Shown here: one piece after another, positions 35,939 through 44,934 of the stretch
Layout of the letters: every line of letters starts with the position of its first letter
How positions within the stretch are numbered: position 1 is the first letter of the stretch
Source: Abyssicoccus albus
Lineage (GTDB): Bacteria; Bacillota; Bacilli; Staphylococcales; Abyssicoccaceae
Assembly (NCBI RefSeq): GCF_003815035.1
Contig: NZ_RKRK01000002.1
Location: 124,001-188,000 of the forward strand
Direction of reading: 5' to 3'
DNA length: 64,000 bases
Notes under the pieces: generated by a model
The model's input: only the letters and a program-made list of their open reading frames with translations
Told to the model about the DNA's origin: nothing
The model's database searches: none
Position numbers and translations under genes: made by a program

Positions 35939-37267
35939 ATGCAAACGATTCATATTTTCCATACAAACGATATCCATAGTAATCTGAATAATTTCTTACA
36001 AATTAAAGAGTTTATGAAATCAAAACGTGAAGAATATCCTAATACATCAGTTTTTGTTGATTTAGGGGATCATGTCGATCGTAGTCACCCATATACCGAG
36101 GCAACGCTTGGTCAAGGGAATATAGAATTGATGAATGAAGCAGGGGTTGATATTGCGACAATCGGCAATAATGAAGGTATTACATTAACACATGATGATC
36201 TAAATCAATTATACGATGAAGCACAATTTAAAGTGACGTGTTGTAATATACATGATGAATACGGAGTGAAACCGAATCATATCGTCGATTATGTCATTCA
36301 TGAGGTCGCAGGAAAGAAGTTACTATTCATTGGAGTGACAGCAGAATTTACAGTATTTTATAAGGCGCTTGGATGGACTGTCGATCAAGCTAAAAGTCAA
36401 TTGAACCGAATCATTGAATCACGCCGTGATGAAGTTGATGCAATCATTGTATTAAGTCATCTTGGAAAATGGATTGATGATGAATTATCAGAAGAACTAT
36501 CATCGATTGATCTAATCCTTGGTGCCCATACTCATCATCGTTTTGAACATGGTAAATATCATAATGGCGTAATGCAAGCGGCAGCGGGTAAACACGGACA
36601 ATACTTAGGTGAAGTGAAAATCCACTTTGATGAGGGACGGATTTTGAATATAGAAGCTTTGCTATATACGACAGATGATATGGCAAAAGTTGAAGATGAA
36701 TATTATATTAAAGGTCGCCAACTATTAAAAAATAATATAATTTCTAACGATTTAAATCGTTATGAGCGAAGAATATATTCTACAAATCGATTATTATACG
36801 AGTTGGCAGAAGCGGTAAGAATATATACAGAAACTGATACAATTATTTTAAATAGTGGTTTAATTGTTCGTGGGTTCGACGGTGGGGATTTTACTGAATA
36901 TGACTTACACAAAATGTTGCCTCATCCGATTAATACGGTAGATATTGAATTGAAAGGTCATGAATTAATTGAAGTCCTTAAACATTGTTTGAAGAATGAG
37001 TATAAGAATGAACAAGTGAAAGGATTCGGATTTCGAGGCGATTTATTTGGAATGTATTATTTCCATAATATCGGCTATATGAGTAGCTCCGAACAATATT
37101 TTATCAAAGGCGAACGTATCGAAAATGATCAGACGTATCATATCGCGACGATTGATATGTATACATTTGGTAAGTTTATCCCACAGTTTAAGTCTATGAA
37201 TAAGGTCTATTATTTACCGGACTTTTTAAGAGATATTTTTAGAACTTATATTCAATCTTCAAAATAA
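35939..37267 (+). CDS. Metallophosphatase/5'-nucleotidase-family protein (YunD-like)
   Basis: 442 residues with no signal peptide, so cytoplasmic. The metallophosphoesterase domain shows F-H-T-N-D-I-H-S-N, D-L-G-D-H-V-D, I-G-N-N-E and L-G-A-H-T-H-H-R; the usual G-N-H-E is G-N-N-E, as in the YunD branch. The C-terminal nucleotidase domain begins around residue 285. RBS AAGGAGG. Confidence 0.88.
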   Translation: MQTIHIFHTNDIHSNLNNFLQIKEFMKSKREEYPNTSVFVDLGDHVDRSHPYTEATLGQGNIELMNEAGVDIATIGNNEGITLTHDDLNQLYDEAQFKVTCCNIHDEYGVKPNHIVDYVIHEVAGKKLLFIGVTAEFTVFYKALGWTVDQAKSQLNRIIESRRDEVDAIIVLSHLGKWIDDELSEELSSIDLILGAHTHHRFEHGKYHNGVMQAAAGKHGQYLGEVKIHFDEGRILNIEALLYTTDDMAKVEDEYYIKGRQLLKNNIISNDLNRYERRIYSTNRLLYELAEAVRIYTETDTIILNSGLIVRGFDGGDFTEYDLHKMLPHPINTVDIELKGHELIEVLKHCLKNEYKNEQVKGFGFRGDLFGMYYFHNIGYMSSSEQYFIKGERIENDQTYHIATIDMYTFGKFIPQFKSMNKVYYLPDFLRDIFRTYIQSSK

Positions 37268-37271
37268 ACGG

Positions 37272-37300
37272 TTGAAAAGGCAATGAATTTTGTATATACT
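37272..37300 (+). promoter_or_regulatory. Promoter of the lysine riboswitch transcript
   Basis: TTGAAA (37272-37277), 17-nt spacer, TATACT (37295-37300), ending about 30 bases before the aptamer. Confidence 0.75.
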
Positions 37301-37330
37301 AACTATTAATTAAATAACCAATCCAAAATA

Positions 37331-37511
37331 ATTAGAGGTTGCTTCAAAGATGAGTATATGTTGAATGGTTCCACAAGCCAATATTCAGCATTGAAAGGCG
37401 ATGAAGCCGAAATAAAATGAATATGTGGTATTCATTTTATTGGGGTATAGTTTAACAAACGATACACTGTCAATTAAACATTGGTGAGCTAGAATTTGGA
37501 TGGAATACTTG
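37331..37511 (+). promoter_or_regulatory. Lysine riboswitch (L-box)
   Basis: Conserved L-box elements appear in order: TTAGAGGTTGC, AAGATGAGTA, GAAAGGCGATGAAGCCGAA, a long AATAAAA / TTTTATT arm and GGTGAGCTAGAATTTGGATG at the 3' end. An intrinsic terminator follows, giving lysine-dependent attenuation of the NhaC-family gene. Confidence 0.93.
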
Positions 37512-37514
37512 TGT

Positions 37515-37546
37515 AGAGCAATGACGTATTCTGTCATTGCTCTTTT
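37515..37546 (+). terminator. L-box terminator
   Basis: AGAGCAATGAC / GTCATTGCTCT with a 7-nt loop and T-run. Confidence 0.93.
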
Positions 37547-37578
37547 TGTGTTGGTTTTTAAAAGAGAGGAGAGAAAAG

Positions 37579-39171
37579 ATGAATATTTTTGAATGGGAAT
37601 ACATCACGCTAATCCCGCCGTTGTTAATTTTGTTGCTTGTTGTTTTTACTCGTAAAGTGTTGCTTAGTTTAGGTGTTGGTATTTTACTTACTTCAATTGT
37701 CATCAATAAAGGAAATATTTTAGAGACAATCGGTTCCATATGGGGTGCGTTTAGTAGTATTTTTTATGCAGATGGTGAGATTAATACATGGAATGCTTAT
37801 ATTTTAATCTTTTTAATACTATTAGGTTGTATGATTGCATTTGTGACGATGACTGGTGGAACGAAAAGTTTTAGTGAAATGATGTTGAAGCGTATTAGAA
37901 CGAGACGAGCATCGCAATTTTTCACTGGTATTTTAGGGATGTTAGTATTTATTGATGATTATTTTAGCGCATTAATTGTAGGGCAAGTGTCTCGTCCAAT
38001 TACAGATGCACATAAAGTATCTCGTGCAAAGTTGAGTTATTATATCGATACGACGTCATCACCGATATGTGTTATTTCACCGATTAGTAGTTGGGGTGCA
38101 GGTATTATGGGATTAATAGCCCCGGTATTAATTGCGGCTGAATTGAATATGAGCGCATTTAGCGGATTTATTCAAACAGTTCCATATAATTTTTATGCAA
38201 TTTCATCGATTGTTGTGATGTTTATTGTGATCATCTTCAAAGTCGATATCGGTATGATGAGAGATAAAGAGAAAGAAGCCATTTATCATGGTTCGCTGGT
38301 CGATGAAAGTTTAGATATTCCTGGTGAAGTGGATGCTGCAGATTTACCGATTTTACACGGTACATATAAAGGTTTGATTATACCAGTGACGTTATTAATT
38401 ATTACTGTATTTACAATGATTATTTTCACTGGATATCAAGAGAGTGGTTATACATTTGATTTTATTAAAATTTTTGAAAACACGAAAGTGACAGATTCAC
38501 TTGTCGTTGGTGGTCTTGTCAGTTTGATTGCGGCATTAATTTATTATTTCAAGCAATCTAAACAAGAAGACCGATTCGAATCGAAAAATATCGGCACTGG
38601 ATTTATTCACGGTGTACGTTCAATGTTACCCGCGGTCTATATTTTAACTTTAGCATGGATGACAGGGGATTTAATCGCTCAAATGGGTACAGGCGATACA
38701 ATGGCTAACATAATTAACGGAGCATCAATTCCTGTTGGCTTTATGTTGGCAGTATTCTTCTTTGTGGCTGGTGTGATGGCATTAACAACTGGAACGAGTT
38801 GGGGGTCATTTGGAATACTCATTCCAATCGCAGGTGAAATAATGACGAAATTAGATGCTGTTGATCTGATTATCCCAAGCATTGCAGCAGTTCTTGCTGG
38901 AAGTGTATTTGGGGATCATTGTTCACCGATTTCAGATTCTACAATCTTGAGTTCGACTGGTGCTGGATGTAACCATATAGTACACGTTTTGACACAAATG
39001 CCATATGCGATTATTGCAGCAATTGTATCATTGATCGGTTATGTAGTATTAGGGTTTACATCGAGTTTATTAATCAGTTTATCGGTTGTTATTGTATTAC
39101 TTATAATTTTGACTTTACTTGCATATTTCTTCTATAAGCCAATCCCTAGGAAAAAGAAGAAGACAGTATAA
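37579..39171 (+). CDS. lysW: NhaC-family transporter, probable lysine transporter (LysW type)
   Basis: 530 residues from the ATG at 37579 (RBS GAGAGGAGAG); an upstream frame extension lies in the terminator. There are about 12 membrane segments with NhaC-type motifs L-T-T-G-T-S-W-G and G-D-H-C-S-P-I-S-D-S-T. Homologues are annotated as Na+/H+ antiporters, but NhaC members behind a lysine riboswitch have been proposed as lysine transporters. Lysine transport is thus inferred from regulation, not from the sequence itself. Confidence 0.82.
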   Translation: MNIFEWEYITLIPPLLILLLVVFTRKVLLSLGVGILLTSIVINKGNILETIGSIWGAFSSIFYADGEINTWNAYILIFLILLGCMIAFVTMTGGTKSFSEMMLKRIRTRRASQFFTGILGMLVFIDDYFSALIVGQVSRPITDAHKVSRAKLSYYIDTTSSPICVISPISSWGAGIMGLIAPVLIAAELNMSAFSGFIQTVPYNFYAISSIVVMFIVIIFKVDIGMMRDKEKEAIYHGSLVDESLDIPGEVDAADLPILHGTYKGLIIPVTLLIITVFTMIIFTGYQESGYTFDFIKIFENTKVTDSLVVGGLVSLIAALIYYFKQSKQEDRFESKNIGTGFIHGVRSMLPAVYILTLAWMTGDLIAQMGTGDTMANIINGASIPVGFMLAVFFFVAGVMALTTGTSWGSFGILIPIAGEIMTKLDAVDLIIPSIAAVLAGSVFGDHCSPISDSTILSSTGAGCNHIVHVLTQMPYAIIAAIVSLIGYVVLGFTSSLLISLSVVIVLLIILTLLAYFFYKPIPRKKKKTV

Positions 39172-39181
39172 TGTAGTATAA

Positions 39182-39221
39182 AAAATACAGTATCCATTTC
39201 AAAAGGATACTGTATTTTTTG
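39182..39221. terminator. Bidirectional terminator
   Basis: AAAATACAGTATCC / GGATACTGTATTTT with a 9-nt loop between convergent lysW and sdaAA. Confidence 0.92.
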
Positions 39222-39228
39222 TTAATGA

Positions 39229-40110
39229 TTAGGCTTTTGGGCCGAAGATTTTGCGTTTTATTTCTTCACCCGTCGGTGTACCAGCAAGTCCTCCAAGTCC
39301 TGTTTCTCGTAATTCTCTTGGTAAATTTCGTCCAATTTTATCCATCGCCATAATGACTTCGTCGACAGGAATTTTACTCTCAACACCAGCCAGTGCTAAG
39401 TCAGCACATATTAATGCATTCCCTGAGCCTATGGCATTTCGGTTAATACATGGAATCTCAACCAGTCCAGCGACTGGATCGCAAACTAACCCAAGTAAGT
39501 TACTTAAACTAATCGCCAATGCATGACCGGCTTGTTCAGGTGTTCCACCAAATGTCGATACAGCAGCAGCACTTGCAATGGCAGATGCACTACCAACTTC
39601 TGCTTGGCAGCCACCCATTGCACCCGATACACTTGCATTGTTGGCAATGACCATCCCTAGAATAGAAGCGGTAAATAAGAAATGTAACATTTGTTCATTC
39701 GTTAAATCATGCGTTTTTTCGAGTTTAAATAATACGCCAGGAATTGTACCAGACGAACCAGCAGTCGGTGTGGCACAAATGACACCCATTGCAGCGTTTA
39801 CTTCATTTGTTGCGATTGCACCAGTAACAGCTTCAATCATATCAGAACCTGATAATGCTTTATGTTCAGTATTATATTGCTTTAACTTAACAGCATCGCC
39901 ACCGGTATAACCTGTTACGCTTTTTACGCCATCACCTGTTGTCCCTTTAATGACTGCATCTCTCATGACATCTAAGTTGTGTTGCATCATGGCCATTACT
40001 TCATCGTATGACATATTTCTCAGTTGCATCTCTTGTTCGATCATAATTTCGTGTAATGGTTTTTGATGCGTATTCGAATAATCTATAATTTCTTGTATCG
40101 TATCAAACAT
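39229..40110 (-). CDS. sdaAA: L-serine dehydratase, iron-sulfur alpha subunit
   Basis: 293 residues. Conserved stretches S-G-C/T-A-T-P-T-A-G-S-S-G, G-G-C-Q-A-E-V-G and C-D-P-V-A-G-L-V-E-I-P-C hold the [4Fe-4S] cysteines. With SdaAB it converts serine to pyruvate and ammonia. It is 21 nt downstream of sdaAB. The cluster makes it a client of the Suf system. Confidence 0.95.
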   Translation of the reverse strand: MFDTIQEIIDYSNTHQKPLHEIMIEQEMQLRNMSYDEVMAMMQHNLDVMRDAVIKGTTGDGVKSVTGYTGGDAVKLKQYNTEHKALSGSDMIEAVTGAIATNEVNAAMGVICATPTAGSSGTIPGVLFKLEKTHDLTNEQMLHFLFTASILGMVIANNASVSGAMGGCQAEVGSASAIASAAAVSTFGGTPEQAGHALAISLSNLLGLVCDPVAGLVEIPCINRNAIGSGNALICADLALAGVESKIPVDEVIMAMDKIGRNLPRELRETGLGGLAGTPTGEEIKRKIFGPKA

Positions 40111-40131
40111 AGTTTCCCCCCTAACACACGA

Positions 40132-40809
40132 TTAACTAATATAAGAAAAAGTTAATTGTGAATACTTCTCTTTTATTTCATCGTAAGCTTCATCTGACAT
40201 TGGTCTATCAAGGTGAAGTGCCATTGTCAGTTGGTCGTTATTCATTGATTTAATTTCTTGCTCGATTTGTACATTCATATCGAATAAGTCATCAAGCATA
40301 TCACCAATAATGTTACGATCGCAATGTCCATCAATGACGAGTAATGGTAATGTATGATCCAGTGAAATCATCAATCCATTAATTTCGATACTTTTTATTT
40401 TAATCGTACCGCCACCAATTGAAATTCCATTTAACTCAATACGACGAGACCCAATTTGAGATTTAATTAACGCACAATTTGGGTGATCTCCTATTGAATC
40501 AATTTCTTCTTCAATAATTTGAAGTGGTATATTTAATGATTTCACAGTTTCTATAGCATCACGAATTCTTTCGTCAAAAGTTGAATATCCTAACAATCCA
40601 CCAAGAATTGCATGATCCGTACCATGACCATCGTGTGTTTTGGCAAATGATTCGTAGTAATGTATTACAATATGTTCAGGTGTTCCATGTAATAATGATC
40701 TTGTAGCTTGTCCAATTTTGACAGCCCCAGCTGTATGAGAACTTGAAGGACCAATCATCACGGGACCGATAATATCAAAAGCACTTTGGTAATCTTTAGC
40801 GCGCGACAT
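40132..40809 (-). CDS. sdaAB: L-serine dehydratase, iron-sulfur beta subunit
   Basis: 225 residues with the motif I-G-P-S-S-S-H-T-A-G near the N-terminus and an ACT-like C-terminal part. First gene of the sdaAB-sdaAA unit. Its -10 box lies at the centre of a 22-bp perfect palindrome, so it is probably under a dedicated repressor or activator. Confidence 0.94.
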   Translation of the reverse strand: MSRAKDYQSAFDIIGPVMIGPSSSHTAGAVKIGQATRSLLHGTPEHIVIHYYESFAKTHDGHGTDHAILGGLLGYSTFDERIRDAIETVKSLNIPLQIIEEEIDSIGDHPNCALIKSQIGSRRIELNGISIGGGTIKIKSIEINGLMISLDHTLPLLVIDGHCDRNIIGDMLDDLFDMNVQIEQEIKSMNNDQLTMALHLDRPMSDEAYDEIKEKYSQLTFSYIS

Positions 40810-40837
40810 ATTATCACTCCTTTGAAAAATTTGAGTC

Positions 40838-40873
40838 TAATTTCATTATAATGAAATTAATACATAATTGAAA
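40838..40873 (-). promoter_or_regulatory. sdaAB promoter with 22-bp palindrome over the -10
   Basis: On the - strand: TTTCAA (40868-40873), 17-nt spacer, TATAAT (40845-40850). TAATTTCATTA and its exact reverse complement form a continuous perfect palindrome, 40838-40859, centred on the -10 box. Confidence 0.7.
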
Positions 40874-40924
40874 GCCTATACATTGAGTATAAACTATAGT
40901 GGGTAGATTAGTTGTATTTTTATA

Positions 40925-41217
40925 AAACTACCAACTAACCTGTTATTTTGAATGGTAGTTTTAGAGATGAAAGAAGAAACTACCAACTAATTCGGTGTTT
41001 TGAATGGTAGTTTTAGAGATAAAAGAAGAAACTACCAACCAATTCGGCGTTTTGAATGGTAGTTTTAGAGATGGAAGGAGAAACTACCAACTAATTCGGA
41101 GTTTTGAATGGTAGTTTTAGAAGTGAAAAGAGAAACTACCAACTAAATCGGTGTTTTGAATGGTAGTTTTAGAGATGAAAGAAGAAACTACCAACTAACC
41201 TGTTGTTAGTTGGTAGC
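40925..41217. repeat. Six-unit tandem hairpin array, period 52 bp
   Basis: AAACTACCA recurs at 40925, 40977, 41029, 41081, 41133 and 41185, exactly 52 bp apart. In the first five units it pairs with TGGTAGTTT across a 19-nt loop such as ACTAATTCGGTGTTTTGAA, followed by a purine linker like AGAGATGAAAGAAGA. The unit nearest tcyP differs: CTACCAACTAAC (41188-41199) and GTTAGTTGGTAG (41205-41216) close on a 5-nt loop, a strong hairpin 8 nt from the tcyP stop. Read from tcyP, pyrimidine-rich tracts follow each stem. There is no coding frame. The loop core CCGAATTAGT / CCGATTTAGT (- strand) matches the core of the array at 2403-2620. Confidence 0.93.
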
Positions 41218-41223
41218 ACTATT

Positions 41224-42618
41224 TTAAATACTCGGTGTTGTGAGTTCATCCATTTGATTTGAATTATATATTTCTTTATTCAATGTTCCGTCTGTTTTCG
41301 ATGTAATTGTTCCAGATAACATTGAACCACTTACGTTCAACGCAGTTCTTCCCATATCAATGAGTGGTTCTACTGAAATTAGAACGGCTGCTAATGCAAC
41401 AGGTAAATTCATTGTAGATAATACAACGATGGCTGCAAATGTTGCACCACCACCTACACCTGCGATACCAAGTGATGAGATCACTGTTACAACGATTAAA
41501 GTGAGAATGAATTGTAAGTTCACTTCAACTCCAGCGACAGGCGCGACCATAATTGCTAGCATTGATGGATAGACCCCTGCACATCCATTTTGACCAATTG
41601 ATAATCCGAAGCTTCCAGCAAAGTTTGCAACACTTGATGGAATACCAAGTCTATTTTGTTGGGTCTGGATGTTAAGTGGTAATGAACCGGCACTTGATCT
41701 AGATGTGAATGCAAAGATTAATGTTTCTGCTGTTTTCTTAAAGTATCGAACTGGACTTAATCCGATTAAAGCAATGAGTAGTAAGTGAATAAGATACATT
41801 CCAATTAATGCAACGTATGACGCAATGACAAATAACCCTAAATCTTTCAATGCTGCAAAGTTACTTGTTGCGACAGTATTCGCCATAATTGCTAAAATAC
41901 CGTATGGTGTTAATCTCAAAATAAATTTAACAAGCTCCATAATCCAATCGTTTACTGCTAAAATGATTGAGCGAACCATCTCTCCATGTTCACTATTTTT
42001 TTGCAATAATTTAATGAGGCTAATCCCCATAAATACAGCAAATAATACAACGGCAATCGTTGATGTAGGTCTCATGCCAGCAAAGTCTTCGAATGCATTT
42101 GAAGGTAATAGTGATACAAGTTGTTCAGGTAATGATAAGTCTCCCATTTCATTTGCACTTTCTTCGATAGAGACAGCGCGTTGATTCTCATCGTCACCTA
42201 AATTGATGCTTGATGCATCTAATTTAAATAGCAATGCAGTGGCAATACCTACAATTGCTGAAATTGCTGTAGTCCCTAGCAATATTGAAATAATCTTTAC
42301 ACCAGATTTAAAAAACTTCTCAGTCACATCCATCTTACTAAATGCAGCAAGAATTGAGATAAAGATTAACGGCATCACGATCATTTGAAGTAGGCGAACA
42401 AAGCCTGACCCAACAAGTGAAATCCATGACACAGTTTTAGATAATATTTCATTATCCATTCCGTACAATAGTTGTAACAATGCTCCAAATAGCAAACCAA
42501 TGATTAATCCAATCATGACACGGTATGAAAACTTCATCTTACGATGTTCCAATAAAACAAGTCCAATGATTAGACCGACGAATACAATTAAATTCAAAAT
42601 AATAAATACAGTATTCAT
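41224..42618 (-). CDS. tcyP: L-cystine:sodium symporter, TcyP type
   Basis: 464 residues of the dicarboxylate/amino acid:cation symporter family, with 8 membrane helices and re-entrant loops. Typical segments are M-P-L-I-F-I-S-I-L, S-R-S-S-A-G-S-L-P-L in hairpin 1 and G-N/Q-N-G-C-A-G-V-Y-P. The overall length, and the long acidic loop around residues 135-165, match TcyP rather than GltT. It imports cystine, supplying sulfur for SufS. RBS AAGGAGG. Confidence 0.85.
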   Translation of the reverse strand: MNTVFIILNLIVFVGLIIGLVLLEHRKMKFSYRVMIGLIIGLLFGALLQLLYGMDNEILSKTVSWISLVGSGFVRLLQMIVMPLIFISILAAFSKMDVTEKFFKSGVKIISILLGTTAISAIVGIATALLFKLDASSINLGDDENQRAVSIEESANEMGDLSLPEQLVSLLPSNAFEDFAGMRPTSTIAVVLFAVFMGISLIKLLQKNSEHGEMVRSIILAVNDWIMELVKFILRLTPYGILAIMANTVATSNFAALKDLGLFVIASYVALIGMYLIHLLLIALIGLSPVRYFKKTAETLIFAFTSRSSAGSLPLNIQTQQNRLGIPSSVANFAGSFGLSIGQNGCAGVYPSMLAIMVAPVAGVEVNLQFILTLIVVTVISSLGIAGVGGGATFAAIVVLSTMNLPVALAAVLISVEPLIDMGRTALNVSGSMLSGTITSKTDGTLNKEIYNSNQMDELTTPSI

Positions 42619-42659
42619 TAAATAGACCTCCTTAAAAATTGTAGTAACAAATAAGAGTT

Positions 42660-42688
42660 ATCATACTCCATTAATTCATAGTTGTAAA
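42660..42688 (-). promoter_or_regulatory. Promoter of tcyP
   Basis: On the - strand: TTTACA (42683-42688), 17-nt spacer, TATGAT (42660-42665). Confidence 0.65.
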
Positions 42689-42807
42689 GTAGGGATTGAA
42701 TAGTCGTAATATTCTAATTATAAAGGATAGGGATTTTCCTGTGTTTGAAATCAACAGAACGTATGATAAAATCAATATAATAATACATATTTGGGAGAGT
42801 GAAACGG

Positions 42808-43731
42808 ATGGCTACAAAAAATGAAGAGATCCTTCGTAAACCAGACTGGTTAAAGATAAAATTAAACACGAACAAAAATTATACAAACTTAAAGAAGATG
42901 ATGCGTGAGAAAAACTTAAACACAGTCTGTGAAGAGGCAAAGTGTCCAAATATTCACGAATGTTGGGCGGAAAGACGTACTGCGACGTTTATGATTTTAG
43001 GAGCAGTTTGTACGAGAGCTTGTCGTTTCTGTGCGGTAAAGACGGGATTACCAAATGAACTAGATCGTGATGAGCCAAGACGTGTTGCTGAAAGCGTTAA
43101 GCAAATGAACTTAAAACATGCGGTGATCACTGCTGTTGCACGTGATGACTTAAAAGATGGCGGAGCTGAAGTGTTCGCCGATACAGTAAGACAAGTTCGT
43201 GAAATGAATCCATATACGACGATTGAAGTATTACCATCTGACATGGGCGGTAGTTATGACAACTTAAAAATTTTAATGGACGCACAACCGGATATTTTAA
43301 ATCATAATATAGAAACAGTAAGAAGTTTAACACCTAGAGTACGTGCTAAAGCGAAGTATGATCGTTCATTAGAGTTATTACGACGTTCGAAAGAACTTTA
43401 TCCAGAGATTCCAACGAAATCTAGTTTAATGATTGGATTAGGTGAAACAGTTGAAGAAATTTATGAAGTGATGGATGATTTACGTGCTAATGATGTAGAT
43501 ATCATGACGATTGGTCAATATTTACAACCTTCTCGTAAACATTTACCAGTTAAGAAATACTATTCACCGTTAGAGTTCGGTAAATTACGTAAAGTTGCAA
43601 TGGAGAAAGGGTTCAAGCATTGTGAAGCAGGTCCTATGGTCAGAAGTTCTTATCACGCTGATGAACAAGTGAACGAAGCATCAAGAGAAAGACAAGCCAA
43701 AGGTGATGCGTTGCTTGAACAGGGTGAATAA
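42808..43731 (+). CDS. lipA: Lipoyl synthase
   Basis: 307 residues from the ATG at 42808 (GGGAGAG upstream); a GTG nine bases earlier overlaps the ribosome site. The auxiliary [4Fe-4S] motif [12 protein letters not shown] and the radical-SAM motif C-T-R-A-C-R-F-C are both intact, as is the C-terminal R-S-S-Y-H. It inserts two sulfurs into octanoyl groups, in this lineage mainly on GcvH. Confidence 0.97.
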   Translation: MATKNEEILRKPDWLKIKLNTNKNYTNLKKMMREKNLNTVCEEAKCPNIHECWAERRTATFMILGAVCTRACRFCAVKTGLPNELDRDEPRRVAESVKQMNLKHAVITAVARDDLKDGGAEVFADTVRQVREMNPYTTIEVLPSDMGGSYDNLKILMDAQPDILNHNIETVRSLTPRVRAKAKYDRSLELLRRSKELYPEIPTKSSLMIGLGETVEEIYEVMDDLRANDVDIMTIGQYLQPSRKHLPVKKYYSPLEFGKLRKVAMEKGFKHCEAGPMVRSSYHADEQVNEASRERQAKGDALLEQGE

Positions 43732-43734
43732 TGC

Positions 43735-44151
43735 ATGAGTGCGATGAAAATCCACAAACATCAATATAAATTAATCGAAAACTATAAAGGTGCATTTAAT
43801 CTTGAAGATGTTGAAGATAAATGGGCAGATTTATTTGATAAATATGATTATATTTTAGGAGATATCGGTTACGATAAGTTGCGATTAACTGGCTTTTATA
43901 AGCGAAATAAAAAAGGTATATTGGCGATGAAAAAGTCAACTGCGATTCAAGATTATTTGATGGAATATTGTAATTTTAACTGCCCGTATTTCATTCTAAA
44001 GAGACTTACGACGCATGATAAAGATTATGATATATCTCTTGATGAAGAGACAACCGAGACAAATATAGAAGTGGAATCATTAGAGCAACCGGAGAGTGAT
44101 CAACCACTGATTCAACAAAATAAAACATTTAATGCATATTTAAAGTCCTAA
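43735..44151 (+). CDS. YutD-family protein (DUF1027)
   Basis: 138 residues beginning four bases after lipA, so co-transcribed. The conserved core is around I-L-G-D-I-G-Y-D-K-L-R-L-T-G-F and Y-C-N-F-N-C-P-Y-F-I-L-K-R. The acidic C-terminal tail is variable. The family is widespread in Firmicutes and usually follows lipA; its function is not known to me. Confidence 0.88.
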   Translation: MSAMKIHKHQYKLIENYKGAFNLEDVEDKWADLFDKYDYILGDIGYDKLRLTGFYKRNKKGILAMKKSTAIQDYLMEYCNFNCPYFILKRLTTHDKDYDISLDEETTETNIEVESLEQPESDQPLIQQNKTFNAYLKS

Positions 44152-44170
44152 TCAAATGATTAGGACTTTT
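44142..44170. terminator. Terminator shared by yutD and the DUF3055 gene
   Basis: AAAGTCCTAATCA / TGATTAGGACTTTT around a short loop. It overlaps the yutD stop codon, and the opposing gene ends two bases further on. Confidence 0.88.
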
Positions 44171-44171
44171 C

Positions 44172-44447
44172 TTAATGAATATATTCAGATAAAAACTCAT
44201 AAACTTCTTTCGCTTCGTTTTCATTAACACCTAAGCTATATTCAATATAACCGGGTTCATTCAAGTCATCACGACCCATAATACTAAATTTATTATTCTG
44301 CATATTCATGACAATGGTTTTGCCGAAGTGACGGTTTGTTTGTAATAGTGCCAAGTCATAACGACTTTCATCACCTACAAAGCTCGTAAATCTAATATTT
44401 GCATCTTCACTATCATCGTATAAATAGAAATCAATCAAACGTATCAT
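44172..44447 (-). CDS. DUF3055-family protein
   Basis: 91 residues opening M-I-R-L-I-D-F-Y-L-Y-D-D and containing V-G-D-E-S-R-Y-D-L-A and G-K-T-I-V. This short cytoplasmic protein, with alternating strands and helices, is conserved in bacilli and staphylococci next to lipA/yutD; function unknown. It is the only gene in this stretch on the opposite strand. Confidence 0.82.
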   Translation of the reverse strand: MIRLIDFYLYDDSEDANIRFTSFVGDESRYDLALLQTNRHFGKTIVMNMQNNKFSIMGRDDLNEPGYIEYSLGVNENEAKEVYEFLSEYIH

Positions 44448-44505
44448 TCCTTTTCTAAATCAATATATATCTATGCTATCATAAACATAAGAGGAGTTGG
44501 TAAAG

Positions 44506-44934
44506 ATGTATTTTGTAGATCGTGAAAAGTTAGTCCAAAGGACTCGCTATATTGAAAAGTTAGTTGAGCAATTTAAGTCGACAGAACGTGAAAGATTTAA
44601 AACAGAACGCATCGCACATATGCTTGTTGAATCATCTATTGATATTGGAAATATGATGATTGATGGATTTATTATGCGTGACCCGGGCAGTTATCAAGAT
44701 GTGTTAGACATTATGAAGACTGAACAAGTGATTGATGAACCGATACATCAACATTTAAGTGAAATGCTTGTCGTGAGACGTTGGCTGTTAAGAGAATATG
44801 AATCTGAGCATGACGAATTAAATGCTTTACTTGAAGAGCATATCGATGCTTATACATCATTCACAGCAGCAGTCATTCAATATTTAGAACAGGAACTTGG
44901 ACCAGTGAATGCATTCGGTGAAGGTGAGTCATGA
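44506..44934 (+). CDS. YutE-family protein, HepT-like (DUF86) fold
   Basis: 142 residues from the ATG at 44506 (RBS GAGGAG). It aligns with YutE: M-Y-F-V-D-R-E at the start, D-I-G-N-M-M-I-D-G-F-I-M-R-D-P-G-S-Y and L-G-P-V-N-A-F at the end. The HepT toxin motif R-x4-H-x-Y is not conserved: it reads V-R-R-W-L-L-R-E-Y, so RNase toxin activity is unlikely. No MntA partner is adjacent. It overlaps the next gene by 4 nt. Confidence 0.85.
   Translation: MYFVDREKLVQRTRYIEKLVEQFKSTERERFKTERIAHMLVESSIDIGNMMIDGFIMRDPGSYQDVLDIMKTEQVIDEPIHQHLSEMLVVRRWLLREYESEHDELNALLEEHIDAYTSFTAAVIQYLEQELGPVNAFGEGES

Noticed and set aside
37537-37578. Upstream extension of the NhaC-family protein
   Set aside because: The extra N-terminal residues are read from the riboswitch terminator and the ribosome site itself.
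40925-41217. CRISPR array
   Set aside because: Regular spacing and palindromic repeats suggested CRISPR, but the sequences between the arms are near-identical in every unit and there are no cas genes nearby.
44506-44934. HepT/MntA toxin-antitoxin module
   Set aside because: No nucleotidyltransferase partner, and the catalytic motif is lost; it matches the YutE family.
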